DNA of 64,000 nucleotides from Trichomonas vaginalis G3 (Eukaryota > Parabasalia > Trichomonadida > Trichomonadidae). The DNA lies in NCBI RefSeq assembly GCF_026262505.1, contig NC_067208.1, positions 18,795,962 through 18,859,961 on the forward strand, given 5' to 3'. Shown here piece by piece: positions 29,602-40,790 of the stretch (position 1 is its first letter; each line of letters starts with the position of its first letter). The notes under the pieces were generated by a model that was not told the DNA's origin, ran no database searches, and saw only the letters and a list, made by a program, of their open reading frames with translations. The translations under genes and the position numbers were made by a program.

Positions 29602-31902
29602 ATGGCAAATATATGCCCTATCTGCGGGCTTAAAACTCTTCACTCAGTCATAGATAGAGCAACTGTAGACACATCTAATATTGTTGATTATGTTGCAAGT
29701 TCATCTCAATTAAACACAAATATACAAAATTCTCTTCAAAATATGATAAATAACGTGAAAGACGCTCCAATTAAAGCAGAATTAGTCAAAATAAGTTCTG
29801 ATGTCATACATTTATCCTCTAAATTAACAAAAGTTGAAGTATCTTTATCACAAATCATTAATTCATATGAACAAAAGACTACAAAGAACTCAGAACTCAT
29901 CAAATCACTACAATCAAAGATCTCCAAATATAAATCTCTCGCCTTGCACAAAGAAAACGACCAATATGAAATTAACGATCAGAACAGACAGCTTATTAGC
30001 ACAATCGAGAAGTTAAAAGCAGAACAGCAGTCTAAGGATCAAAAATACAACTTAATGAAAGAAAAACTCAAAAAATATAAAAACTTAGTAGAAGAATCTA
30101 AGACTGAAATAAGTCAAGATCTCATGCAACCAATCGATGATCTAAATCATCAGATTTCTAAACTCAAGATCAAGATTGCAAACATTACATCCGAAAATGA
30201 TCGAATTATGCTTGAAAATCAGCAATTATCTCGTCAACTAGCAGCTAAATCTAACGAAATACAATCACAAAACGAAGAAATAGAGAATTTAAAGAACAAT
30301 GCAAAGAAATCCAATAAAGTTCTATTTTCTGAAGTTTCTTTTGAATTAAAGAATCCATTTACAGGTGATGTTGATGAGAAATTCCAGAGAATCATTGCAA
30401 TGGAGCACTTTGAATTCCCACAACGCGTTCAAATGATCATAAATGAATCTGCTCGTAAAATTAAATCACTTGAAGATACAATAATTGAGCTCAAAACACA
30501 AATATGCGACCAAAACAATAAGATCAAGGGTTATGACAAAGCTTTATCCGATACAAAGAATGTTCTGAATGTACATTTGACACAATTACGCAAACTCGAA
30601 GACAATGAGAAGATTTTCGATATGAAGAAACTTGATGTCGATAAGAACTTACTAGCTTTTATCGCAAAGAATATCTCTGACGATAATTCAATGGGAGATG
30701 TTAGCAAATTAGTTGCAAATTTGACAAATAAAGATGACGTTGCATGTTCATTAGTATCATCATTACTACTTGCTAACATGAAGCAGCAAGAACAACTCCA
30801 AAGAATGGTTGACCAAGTAGAGCAAAGAGAAGAAATTTTACAATCAATTCGCGAAATTGGAGTTCCACCAGAAAAAGCAGCCAAAATTGTTCTCAAGATG
30901 CAAGAAGAAATCGATAATCTCAAAAAGACAGTCAAAGAGAATGAGCAGATAATACAAACAAATAAAGTAGAATTCGAGAACTTAGAGGAGCAACTCGAAA
31001 AACTTGGTGAAGAAAAGACGAAATTAACAGAAAATTTGTTCAACACAGAAAATGTTTTATCAGACTTTAGAACCAAGAACAATGAACTTCAGAAGGAATT
31101 AGAGAACAGAATAACAGAATCTGATAATATGAAGAAAGAATACACGGTAGTCAAAGATCAAAACAAAGATCTTCAAACAGAAATAGCCAGTCAAAAGAAA
31201 TTATACGAAGTCCTATCAAATGAATCAGAAGAATTGAAGTCAGCTTTAGCTCTCAAAAAGAAAGAGTTTGCAGACTTAGATGTCAGAATGAGAACAGCCA
31301 GAGAAGCTGTTAAAGCCAAGGTTGAAGATCATCAACAGAGATTGAAAGATCTTGAAGAAGAGCATTGCATAAAGATGTGCCAAATGAAGAAGAATTATCA
31401 GAACGAATTAGATGCAGCTGTTGCTGAAGCGGCAACTATTAAAGAGTGTTCTTACAAAGCATTGGATGCTTCTTATAATCAAACAAGTTCATTAAAAGGT
31501 GCTCTTAATGATGCAGTAATGAAATATGAGAAAGCAAAGATCCAAAACGAAGATTTAGAACGAGAAAATGAAGTCCTCAAAATCCAAAATAACAAATTGC
31601 AACAAAAAGTTTCAGATCTAAGAGCAAGAGTTGCAGTCCTTAATGATACAGCAAAATGTGATTGCTTCAAAGGAAATCTTAATGAACAGACAGCTAAACA
31701 CTTTGCAGACTGTGCTTGCAGAGCGTCAGCATTAAAGGAAAGACAGAGAGTTATGAATTATGTTGCAAGAGAAATTGGACAACCTTACAAAGTCGACTAC
31801 TTTGAGCCCGACGAAGAAAATGACTTCCATTCATTCATTAGGAATGTAAAGGAAGATTTAAGAAAACTTAGAGTCTTTCAATCAGCAAAACCATCAAATT
31901 GA
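29602..31902 (+). CDS. Long coiled-coil protein with N-terminal CPICG motif
   Basis: This is ~766 aa from the ATG at 29602; a longer frame begins at a TTG. A short N-terminal Cys motif (ANICPICGLKTLHSVI) is followed by coiled coil across ~50-680, with two breaks: ~245-275 (LFSEVSFELKNPFTGDVDEK) and ~350-440. The C-terminal segment has several cysteines (DTAKCDCFKGNLNEQTAKHF, FADCACRASALKERQ) and a conserved-looking end (MNYVAREIGQPYKVDYF). This resembles centrosomal or basal-body scaffold proteins in general plan, but I recognise no family. The Cys clusters could bind zinc. Confidence 0.75.
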   Translation: MANICPICGLKTLHSVIDRATVDTSNIVDYVASSSQLNTNIQNSLQNMINNVKDAPIKAELVKISSDVIHLSSKLTKVEVSLSQIINSYEQKTTKNSELIKSLQSKISKYKSLALHKENDQYEINDQNRQLISTIEKLKAEQQSKDQKYNLMKEKLKKYKNLVEESKTEISQDLMQPIDDLNHQISKLKIKIANITSENDRIMLENQQLSRQLAAKSNEIQSQNEEIENLKNNAKKSNKVLFSEVSFELKNPFTGDVDEKFQRIIAMEHFEFPQRVQMIINESARKIKSLEDTIIELKTQICDQNNKIKGYDKALSDTKNVLNVHLTQLRKLEDNEKIFDMKKLDVDKNLLAFIAKNISDDNSMGDVSKLVANLTNKDDVACSLVSSLLLANMKQQEQLQRMVDQVEQREEILQSIREIGVPPEKAAKIVLKMQEEIDNLKKTVKENEQIIQTNKVEFENLEEQLEKLGEEKTKLTENLFNTENVLSDFRTKNNELQKELENRITESDNMKKEYTVVKDQNKDLQTEIASQKKLYEVLSNESEELKSALALKKKEFADLDVRMRTAREAVKAKVEDHQQRLKDLEEEHCIKMCQMKKNYQNELDAAVAEAATIKECSYKALDASYNQTSSLKGALNDAVMKYEKAKIQNEDLERENEVLKIQNNKLQQKVSDLRARVAVLNDTAKCDCFKGNLNEQTAKHFADCACRASALKERQRVMNYVAREIGQPYKVDYFEPDEENDFHSFIRNVKEDLRKLRVFQSAKPSN

Positions 31903-32288
31903 ATTCATTATTTAATGTTTAGTTTATTGTAAAGTTATTATTTTATTATTAACAATATGTTAAGCCATTTATTTACTTATATTACATTGAAAATTGTTTT
32001 ATTACCCATTTAATTTTTGATCGAAAAAAATTAAGAACATATATCCGAAATATCTCTATTAATTGAAATGATTTCGTACAAAAGATCTAAATTTAATAGA
32101 ATATATCATTACAAAGTTAATTTTATTTTCAATAAAAATATAGAAAAGTTTTCTCCAAATAATATGTTGAAATATAGATTCTCTGTCATATGGGAATTAT
32201 CACGCATATAGCTGTTTCCAAAAGTTTGATGTGAAATTTTGGCACTTTTCCAACATCAAACTCTTGAATGAAGTTCACCTAAAAGAAA
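31903..32288. other. Intergenic spacer
   Basis: This is AT-rich. The last ~60 nt before the HORMA gene contain TTCACCTAAAAG, a partial match to the Initiator. No gene was seen. Confidence 0.4.
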
Positions 32289-33272
32289 ATGAGGACAGCC
32301 CAGAAGGTCCGCCAGCAGACAGATACCGTTACAGAGGTACAGTCGATTACTCTCGTAAGGAACATCTTAAGGAGCGGTATCTCCTCGATTGCCTACTTAA
32401 GATACCTGTTTCCAGAAGAAAATTTTCAGGACACAAGTTTGGCTGGCCTGAAAATCAAATCTCTTGTACCAGCAAACAACAAAGAGATCGAAGCATTAAA
32501 TAGATGGATCGAAGAAGGAGTATTCGATGCTTTACAAAAACATTATCTTCGCGCACTTGTATTTTCAGTCTTCAAAGAGTACAATAACCCAAGTTCTCTA
32601 TTGGAGAGTTATACCTTTAAGTTCACTTACCCATCCGATGGAAACGTTTCGCTCGATTTTACCGCTCAAACAGGAAATGAAGAGAAGAAGCTTTCATTCA
32701 TGTCCAAAGAGCAGATCCAACAAGCATGGTGCACCATGATTAGGACATTGATCACATTAAGCCACGCATTACCGCCTCTTCCCCACAAACGCCATATCGC
32801 GATGCGCTTGTACTACTATGATGACATTACGCCAGCAGACTACAATCCACCTGGATTTGCCCAAGCAGATGACGCTCCAGATTTCGAGTTTATCGAAGAG
32901 AGTGAAAGGATTGACGTCGGAGGAAGCGTCAAAACCAAATTCCACTCTGTCCAGATGCGTCTTGATACAGCTATGCCTGCATACAAGGAGAAACATCCAG
33001 AGGAAGTCACGATCTCCGAAATGTCAGAAGATTTGATCAAATCTTTGGTTTTTTGCTTCGAGAAAGGAAGTATCAACTCGAAAGACATTTCAAACAAACT
33101 CGGTTTGAGTCCATCCGATCAACGCGTTGAAGAAATCATCCAAGATCTTTTATCACGCGAAATCATCATCGTTGAAGATGGTATTTATAAGGTCAATCAA
33201 ACCGAGGAGAACCAATCTTTGTTCAAAGCTGCTCAAGACTATTTGAACAAAGAATCTACCAAACCAATTTAA
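32289..33272 (+). CDS. HOP1: HORMA-domain meiotic chromosome axis protein (Hop1/HORMAD-like) with C-terminal winged helix
   Basis: The 327-aa protein starts with a HORMA domain (~10-230): QSITLVRNILRSGISSIAYL, RYLFPEENFQDTSLAGLKIK, and further on SSLLESYTFKFTY and HIAMRLYYYDDITPADYNPP. Residues ~245-310 (EMSEDLIKSLVFCFEKGSIN, SKDISNKLGLSPSDQRVEEI, GIYKVNQTEENQ) form a winged-helix-like domain. Hop1/HORMAD proteins coat meiotic axes and promote inter-homologue recombination by a safety-belt clasp; a C-terminal winged helix is known in yeast-type Hop1 proteins. Meiosis genes, including a Hop1, have been reported in T. vaginalis although sex has not been seen. A decayed copy of the C-terminus lies 2.5 kb downstream. 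Confidence 0.88.
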   Translation: MRTAQKVRQQTDTVTEVQSITLVRNILRSGISSIAYLRYLFPEENFQDTSLAGLKIKSLVPANNKEIEALNRWIEEGVFDALQKHYLRALVFSVFKEYNNPSSLLESYTFKFTYPSDGNVSLDFTAQTGNEEKKLSFMSKEQIQQAWCTMIRTLITLSHALPPLPHKRHIAMRLYYYDDITPADYNPPGFAQADDAPDFEFIEESERIDVGGSVKTKFHSVQMRLDTAMPAYKEKHPEEVTISEMSEDLIKSLVFCFEKGSINSKDISNKLGLSPSDQRVEEIIQDLLSREIIIVEDGIYKVNQTEENQSLFKAAQDYLNKESTKPI

Positions 33273-34386
33273 TTTACATTCTTTTTTTTCCCCTTCAATG
33301 GAATAAATAATTATTTTTCTTAAACATTTATTATCTATGTCCCCAACGATAGACCTGGAATGATTAACTCGAAAATATCGTTGAAATGAATTGTTTTTCT
33401 TGACATTTTATCTTTCTTATTAATATTAAATCACTGTAATGGTATTATCAGGTTAAAAACTCTAGAATTTAGAATTGTTTATACAATTGTAGCAATTTGC
33501 ATAGTTAAGCTATCAAATAGCTGCACATCATATAGCTATCATTGCTTATGTGAGCTATTAAGTGCACAATTGCTTTAAGCACGAGAAATCTAAGGAAATT
33601 TCACTTTGTATAGCCTGATTTGATTAAATAAAATATTACACGCACAGACATTGTCAACTAACAATACTCGATATAGACGGAAACATTTGGCTTAATTTTT
33701 TTTAATGTACAAGATTTTTTTGCCAATCACTCCAAATCACTTGATTTTATGAATATATGTCGAAGAACACACATAATTAATAAAAATATTTTTATTTTCA
33801 AAAAGGTACTTTTAATGGGCCAAAAATTGAAAAATTTTAATTTCTCTAGTTTCTAGCCAGAATCAATATAGAGTTCATATGCAAAAAGTGAAACTACTAT
33901 GGTGTGGAAAAAAATATCAAAGTTCCCCACTTAAACACTATATTGATAGCCAAAAAAAATCAGGGAAATGCAACAACCAGATTGTGGTCTGTCAATTGTT
34001 CAATAAAAAGCTATCTACCCTTACAACGCCAATTTTTATTATTATTATTTAAATTTTTTGAAAAAATGAGAATGAACAGCAACTTAACGAATCATATATA
34101 GCATTCAGAGGCTCTTTGTGAAAATATCTACGTTAATTTAATAACTCACTTTTTAAAAACTATGGAAAATTTTTAAAACTGTGGTACTGTAAAAATTGAA
34201 TGAGTGAAACGGTTTTCGATTTTACCACAATTTTTTATTCTTGATATAGTTTCATAGCTCTACAAAATATGTAGGACATATTTTGTATAGCTATTATCTT
34301 TTCCAAGAATTAAAATTGAATTGGAAAAAAAATCCACTTTCAATTTTCACTATAAAAAATCCATTTTTTATTTTCATTATTCTTGC
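33273..34386. other. 1.1-kb intergenic region with a hairpin
   Basis: No gene is supported. AATAGCTGCACAT (33516-33528) pairs with ATGTGAGCTATT (33548-33559), apart from one bulged base. A 65-codon ORF at 33904-34101 is not convincing. Confidence 0.5.
34374..34382 (+). promoter_or_regulatory. Initiator of the second ankyrin gene
   Basis: TCATTATTC lies 4 nt before the ATG at 34387, matching the trichomonad Inr and excluding the in-frame upstream starts. Confidence 0.75.
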
Positions 34387-35556
34387 ATGAGTGAAGAATA
34401 TAATGAACTTATGAATAAATACAAGGATTATATTGATCTTACAGATGCAATATATAAGCTGAAAACATTAGACGAAGATAAAATCAACGAAATCTATAAT
34501 GAAATCAAGAGTAAATTGATCGAAACAGGAATCATTTCAGCATCTCAGAATTTTAAAATGATCGAAACTGCAATGAAATATAATATTTGTTACTTTAAAT
34601 CGTACTTTTTATTACTCCAAATGTTATCAAAAGAGTATAAACTTAACAAAGACAAATTACTAAACTTGTATCAAAAACAATACAAAATTTTAAATATTGA
34701 ATCAAAATATTCAATACTCAGAGCAATTATGAATGATGATATTATAGAATTTATTAAACTTGTAGAAATAGGAGAATTTGATCCATGTCAAAGTGTTATG
34801 TGTCCTTTATATCCGTTATGTAGAATTTCAATACTTGAATTATGTTGTTACTACGGTTCTGTTGCTTGTTTTAAATTTTTAATAACAAAATTCAAATTAG
34901 AAATCACTGAAGAATGTATTCAATGTGCATTTTTGGGTGGAAATCCAGATGTAATGAGTGAATGTTTTAAAGAGCTAAAAAACACATTTTTCTTGATGGA
35001 TTTTGCAATTGCTTCACACAACATCGATCTTGTTTCTTTCATGATGAATGAATATAATAAAGAAGTCAAATTAATAAAATCTGGAAAATTCAATAATCTT
35101 CATGCATTTTTAGTTTATTATGATCAAACAAAAGATGTCAATGGTTGTATGGCTGCATCGTCTCTTTTTAACATTCCATCTCTTTGTGAATATTTCATTT
35201 CGAAAGGTGCTGACATCAATGCAAGATATCTTGGTCGTACAGCTCTTCATATGGCAGCAGAAGAAGATTGTAGCAAAGCAGCAGAATTTCTTATTTCAAA
35301 AGGCGCCAATATGGAGTTAAAATATTATGATAGATACACAGCTCTTGATTTAGCAGCGCAAAATAATAGTGTTGAAACATTACGAATCCTACTATTACAT
35401 GGTGCAAATATAAATACAAGAGCTGAGTTTGGTAGGACTGCACTACATCATGCTGCAGGGTTTAATAAAAAAGAAGCATTCGACATTCTAGTTTCATTTG
35501 GTGCAGATATCAATGCCAAAGATAACTTTGGTGTAATTCCACATATATATTGTTGA
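34387..35556 (+). CDS. DUF3447-type ankyrin-repeat protein
   Basis: The ATG at 34387 sits just behind an Initiator and begins MSEEYNELMNKYKDYIDLTD, the usual family N-terminus, giving 389 aa. A helical ~250-aa domain (YSILRAIMNDDIIEFIKLVE, ILELCCYYGSVACFKFLITK, MSECFKELKNTFFLMDFAIA) leads into about four ankyrin repeats (GRTALHMAAEEDCSKAAEFL, YTALDLAAQNNSVETLRILL, GRTALHHAAGFNKKEAFDIL). The last repeat is cut short (NFGVIPHIYC), so the gene may have lost its 3' repeats. Compared with the gene at 20.8-22.9 kb the repeats are diverged and few. Presumed to be a cytosolic protein-binding scaffold. Confidence 0.85.
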   Translation: MSEEYNELMNKYKDYIDLTDAIYKLKTLDEDKINEIYNEIKSKLIETGIISASQNFKMIETAMKYNICYFKSYFLLLQMLSKEYKLNKDKLLNLYQKQYKILNIESKYSILRAIMNDDIIEFIKLVEIGEFDPCQSVMCPLYPLCRISILELCCYYGSVACFKFLITKFKLEITEECIQCAFLGGNPDVMSECFKELKNTFFLMDFAIASHNIDLVSFMMNEYNKEVKLIKSGKFNNLHAFLVYYDQTKDVNGCMAASSLFNIPSLCEYFISKGADINARYLGRTALHMAAEEDCSKAAEFLISKGANMELKYYDRYTALDLAAQNNSVETLRILLLHGANINTRAEFGRTALHHAAGFNKKEAFDILVSFGADINAKDNFGVIPHIYC

Positions 35557-35805
35557 TCAAAATTTTAAGTTATATTTAAAATTTTTCTTTTGCTCATTGA
35601 ACTTTATAATCAATAAATAAATGGTGTATATTATCCTTACTGGCAGCTAATTTTTAGTATTAATGAAAAATCTCATTAAACATCATATGATTAAATATTA
35701 ATTATATTCATTTTTACATTTGGAGATTGTAAATTAGTGTTCTTCTTTTGATTAAATGAACATATGATATAAAATAATATTATATATGTCAAAATAGTAT
35801 TTAAA

Positions 35806-36124
35806 ATGCGCCTCGATTTAGCAATGCCTACACAAAAGGAGAAACATTCATTTGAAGTCACGAACTCCAAAATGCCAGAAGACTTTATCAAGTCGATGAT
35901 TCTTTGCTTCGAGAAAGGAAGTAGTATCAACTCGAAAGACATTTCATGCATGATTCGCTTGAGTCCATCTGATCAATGAGTCGAAGAGATTATCCAGGGT
36001 CTTTTTATCATTCGAAATCATCATTGCCGAAGCTAGCATTTATAAAGTTAATCAAACCGAGGAGAACCAATCTTTGATCAATGCTGCTCAAAACTATTTG
36101 AGCACAGTGTCTTCTGCGAATTAA
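35806..36124 (+). pseudogene. Decayed duplicate of the HORMA gene C-terminus
   Basis: The sequence matches 32950-33272 of the HORMA gene closely in order and content (for example CTTTGCTTCGAGAAAGGAAG and AATCAAACCGAGGAGAACCA are shared with at most small changes). It has a 3-base insertion, an in-frame TGA where the gene has CAA-CGC (near 35976), a frameshift after 36000 and many substitutions. It covers only the winged-helix region and ends at an equivalent stop, so it is a non-functional segmental copy. Both copies are in the same orientation about 2.9 kb apart, with an ankyrin gene between them. Confidence 0.88.
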
Positions 36125-36599
36125 TATTATTATCAACAAAATTATCTCAAAATTCAGAAAATTAAATGAAGCAATTCAATTCCTAAACTGATTAAATCCT
36201 CTTGAAAACATTTAATATTTTTATCCACAAATCGATTGTGCAAATTATTCGGTGTCATAATTATTTTATATCAAAAAAAAATTTACATATATTGTAATGG
36301 TGATCTTCTCAGGATATAAAATTGTCGATTTCATCAAATATTTGAATAAGTCTCAATACTCTAAAATCCAATTCAATTCATTTCAATGAAACTTTTAAAA
36401 TTTCAATTGAAATAATTTAATTGTAATTATACAAAGAAAGGTCTATACAATAATTTACAATTTATTAATTTGAATTAAATGTGTAATCTACTGAAAAGTG
36501 TAGAATGAAATAAAATATTATCATTTATTATTGATTGCATATAAAATATTTAAATTTAATTCAAAACTGGTGATTTGCCAATATTGAAAATTGCTGCAA
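36125..36599. other. Intergenic spacer
   Basis: This is AT-rich with short ATTTAAATT-type repeats. No gene was seen. Confidence 0.4.
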
Positions 36600-39500
36600 A
36601 TGCTTTTACTGCTTTGTATTTTATCAAAACAATCGGAGAGAGGCTCATTAGAAAAGAAAATGCCAATTAATACACTAGAAATAGAGTCAAATGGGGATGG
36701 AAATTACGTTTTAAAGAATCCTCTCGATTCCAGTGAGAATTTCATTGATAATAAAAATATAATTAATGTAAGAACAGAAGGAATATCTTCAACACCTAGC
36801 AAATACTTCATGTCAAGCTCTATTCGATATTTTCATTCTGACGCAACACTAGTAACGATAGAAGAAAGAGCTTTTGAAAATTGCATTGAGTTATGTGAAG
36901 TAACAATTGGATCAGTGACATCAATAGGTGGAAGCGCATTTTTAAACTGCCAAAGTTTACAACATATAACACTCGATTACGACTGCACCATTGGACTTTC
37001 ATCATTCACGAATTGCATAAATTTGATTAGCTTTTCTTGTCAAAATATTAATATACAAGCATTATCATTTTTTAATTGTTATTCACTTCAAACTTTCGAT
37101 TTTACAAAAATTAATGGGAATATTTATGAATCATCTTTTGCAAATTGTACAAGCATAACAGAAGTCGAGACAAAAGCTACTACAATTCGCACAAAAGCAT
37201 TTCAAAATTGCATCTCTTTAACAAAGTTTTCCGCAACTTCTGATCAAATAACTATTAATAATGAAGCATTTTCCAATTGTTCATTAGTATCTTTCAATGC
37301 AAAATCAGCAACTTTGGGACAGAACTGCTTTTCTTATAACAATTTCATAACAATCAATACAACAAATTGGACTTTTAATTTATATACAAGTGGCGTATTT
37401 TCATATTGTGAAAACCTTGAAACGGCTTATATTAATCACAACACCATTCCATATAACTTCTTTTCTGGATGTATTACGCTTAGACAAGTGACTCTTGCAA
37501 AACCAAATACTTATATTTATAATGATGCTTTCAATAGCTGTATTAAACTTAATGAAATTATCAATATCAATTATATTGCATATTTATATGCCAAAGCATT
37601 TTACAACTGCACTTCATTAACTGAATTTTCTTTTAATGAAGCTATTACGAGAATTCCATCACATGCTTTTACCAACCGTGAAAACCTTCAAACAGTTAAT
37701 ATGGTGAATACGATTACGACAATAGAAGAATTTGCTTTTGCAAATTGTTTTTCAATTCAAACTTTTTCATTTGCAAATTCTGTGGAAGCAATTGAACAGA
37801 ATGCTTTCGAAAATTGCACAAATCTTCAATCTATTACTTTATCAAACGCACTCACTTCAATTGGCAAATCTGTATTCGCAAATTGTAAAATTTTGAGTTC
37901 AATAAATCTACCATCATCTATAACTAAAATTTCATCCAAACAATTTTTAAATTGTTCTGCCTTGATAAATATTCCTTTTATTCAAAACATACAAATTTTG
38001 GAAGAAGAAGCATTTGCAAATTGCATTTCATTAACTTCAATTATATTTCCTGCCCAAATTAATTCCATTCCAAATAAATGTTTTTCAGGCTGTTCTTTAT
38101 TAGAAAAAATCATTTTTGAAGCAAACAATGTCACGATTAATTCCGAAGCATTTTATCAATGCACTTCTTTGAAGATATTACAATTCCCAAGTGAAGAAGT
38201 AACAATTTATAATGATGCTTTTTATGGAATTGCTATCACTTCGTTTAATTATAATGGAAATCTAATATCGAAGGGAAGACTTTTTGCGGGATGTAATCTT
38301 TTGACAGAAATTAACTTGAGAAAATGCACAATGACATCTACGCCATTCTCAGATAATGCAGAACTACAGAAAATTTCATTTGACATTGTTGAAGAAATAC
38401 CGATGCATGCTTTTATTAGATGCCCAAAGCTAGCAGAATTAGTCATTCTCAATGAAAATGAACAAGTCAAAATATATGAAATGTCATTTTCTGGCTCACA
38501 ACTAAGAAATATTACAATATGTAGCAAAATAATTCCAGATAATAATTATGCAGAAAAAGATTCATTTTCCTTATTTAATGGTTGCAATGATCTATCCATA
38601 TTAAATATTAATGAATTCGTTTCAGATAGTAAAGTGACAATCCAAGCAGAAAATTTAGAATATCTCACAATTAGAAAATTTGTTTCAGTGGAAAGTGATT
38701 CATTTTACGCCGAATCAACGCTCAAATAAATAAAATTAGACAATGTTGCAAGTTTGAAATCATATGCTTTTTATAATTTCATTAATCTTGAAAGGATTGA
38801 ATTACCTGATACATTATCAGATATTCAAGAAGGCGCATTCTTAAATTGTAGAAAACTCACCAATATAATATTACCTACAATAAATTCAATTCCACAATTC
38901 TTATTTCAAGACTGTGTATCTTTAGAAAGTTTCGAAATTAACATAAATATCCAAAGTATTGGCGAAGGAGCATTCAAAGGGTGTATATCACTTAAATCAA
39001 TCACATTACCATCTCATTTTACAACAATTCCAAAGAATCTTTTCTTTAATTGTTCATCGTTGCATACATTCAATAAAATAGGTATTATTTCTGTAATCGA
39101 AGATCATGCATTTTCTTATTGCTCATCATTAAATAGTATTGCATTTACCAGCGATACAATAAATGTTGGAAGCAATGCATTTAGTAATTGTGTATTATTA
39201 AATAGTATTTCATTTGAATCACAGACAATTTCATTCCAAGAATATGCCTTTTCTAATTGTTCAAGCCTCGAATCAATAAATGGATTAAACTCAATAACAC
39301 ACATTGGGAATTTTGCCTTTTCATTCTGTAATTTCTTATCATTTGAAATGCAAACCGATATAGCAGAACTTGGTTACTATATATTTAATGGAACAGAAAG
39401 ATTAGAAAGAATTTCAATTTCTAGTGCATCTCTTTCCATTTCTTATTCTACTTTTAAAAATATTCCTAATCTTAAAGAAATAAATATGAATTTCATATTT

Positions 39501-40790
39501 GGTGCGATCTATTCAGAAATGTTTATGGATTATGAAAAAATTACAACTGTTAATATTAAATCTGTTGAAACCTTAAAAGGATATTGTTTTTGTAATTGTA
39601 AATCACTAGAATCAATTAACATCCAAGAAGGCCTGAAAATAATTGGGGAATTCGCATTTGCTAATTGCACAAAATTAACAGCTATTAATTTTCCTTCAGA
39701 GATTAATTTAATTTCAAGTTTCGCATTTTATCATTGCGAATCATTAACAAGTTTCTCGTTTACCAATCAATTAGAATTAATAGGATACCATTCATTTGCA
39801 GGAACAAAATTAACATCAATTACATTTCCAGAATCTTTACAACGATTAGATAGAGGTGCATTCAAGGATTGTTTAAGTTTGGTTGAAGTTACGTTCCAAA
39901 GTTCAATCCAAACTTTTTCTAATGAAATATTCCAAAACTGTGCTTCTTTGAGAACAATTCAATTATCTGATCCAGATAGTTTGACATCAATTGAATCATA
40001 TGCATTCTATGGTTGTTCTGTTCTTCCATTTGAGTTTGATTCCTTAGTTGGATTAGATTCAATCGGTGATTATGCATTTTATAACTGTGTTGCTTTGGAG
40101 AATCTTATATTTACACCAACAGTTCAAACAATTGGAAACTTTGCATTTTATGGATGTACTTCAATAGTTGATGCAACACTCCCTCAGAGACCAACAAGAA
40201 TTGGAAACAATGCATTTCAAGGCTGCACTAAAATAGAAACTATCTCATTATCAATGTTCCAACCTACTATTGAATCATTTTGCTTTGCAAACAGAGGTAT
40301 CAAATCATTATCAATTTATCCAGCAATTACAATTAAATCGAATGCATTTAATGGCTGTGACAAATTAATATCTGTTGAAGTTGGTGAACTTTGTATCATA
40401 TGTAGATCTGCATTCAATAACTGCGAGAATATAAAAGTGTTATATTTAGGCGATAGATCAGAGTTATTCAACAATTGCTTTTATGGAAATAAAGCTATTT
40501 CTATATATTTCACAGGATCACATGATGCTAAAACAGAAAAAACAATTTTGGAGATCCAAAGAATTGTAAAAGAAGACTATATTTATGTTCAGGAAGAATA
40601 TAACTTTTCAACATTTGCACGAGTACCTATAAAGAAACTTCACTATCGTATTTCTAATGGAATAAATGCTCCTGATAATGGCTTCAGTGGTTTCAGGTGC
40701 AGAGGTGATATCACTGTTGGAGTTGAATGTAAGGCAAAATTCAGCAATATTGGTTTAATTCCATTCTTATTGAAGGCTAATTTTGTTTAA
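36600..40790 (+). pseudogene. BspA-like leucine-rich-repeat surface protein, split by one in-frame TAA
   Basis: Two long ORFs (to 38729 and from 38730 to 40790) lie in the same frame, separated only by TAA at 38727-38729. The second half has no ATG near its beginning and continues the repeat register directly (IKLDNVASLKSYAFYNFINL). Together they would make ~1396 aa of ~23-aa TpLRR/BspA repeats (AFANCISLTSIIFPAQINSI, AFYGCTSIVDATLPQRPTRI). BspA-like proteins are the largest surface family of T. vaginalis and are linked to host and microbe adhesion. No signal peptide is convincing and no C-terminal membrane helix is present. The start is uncertain between ATGs at 36600 and 36660. A nonsense mutation or readthrough explains the structure better than two genes. 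Confidence 0.85.
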
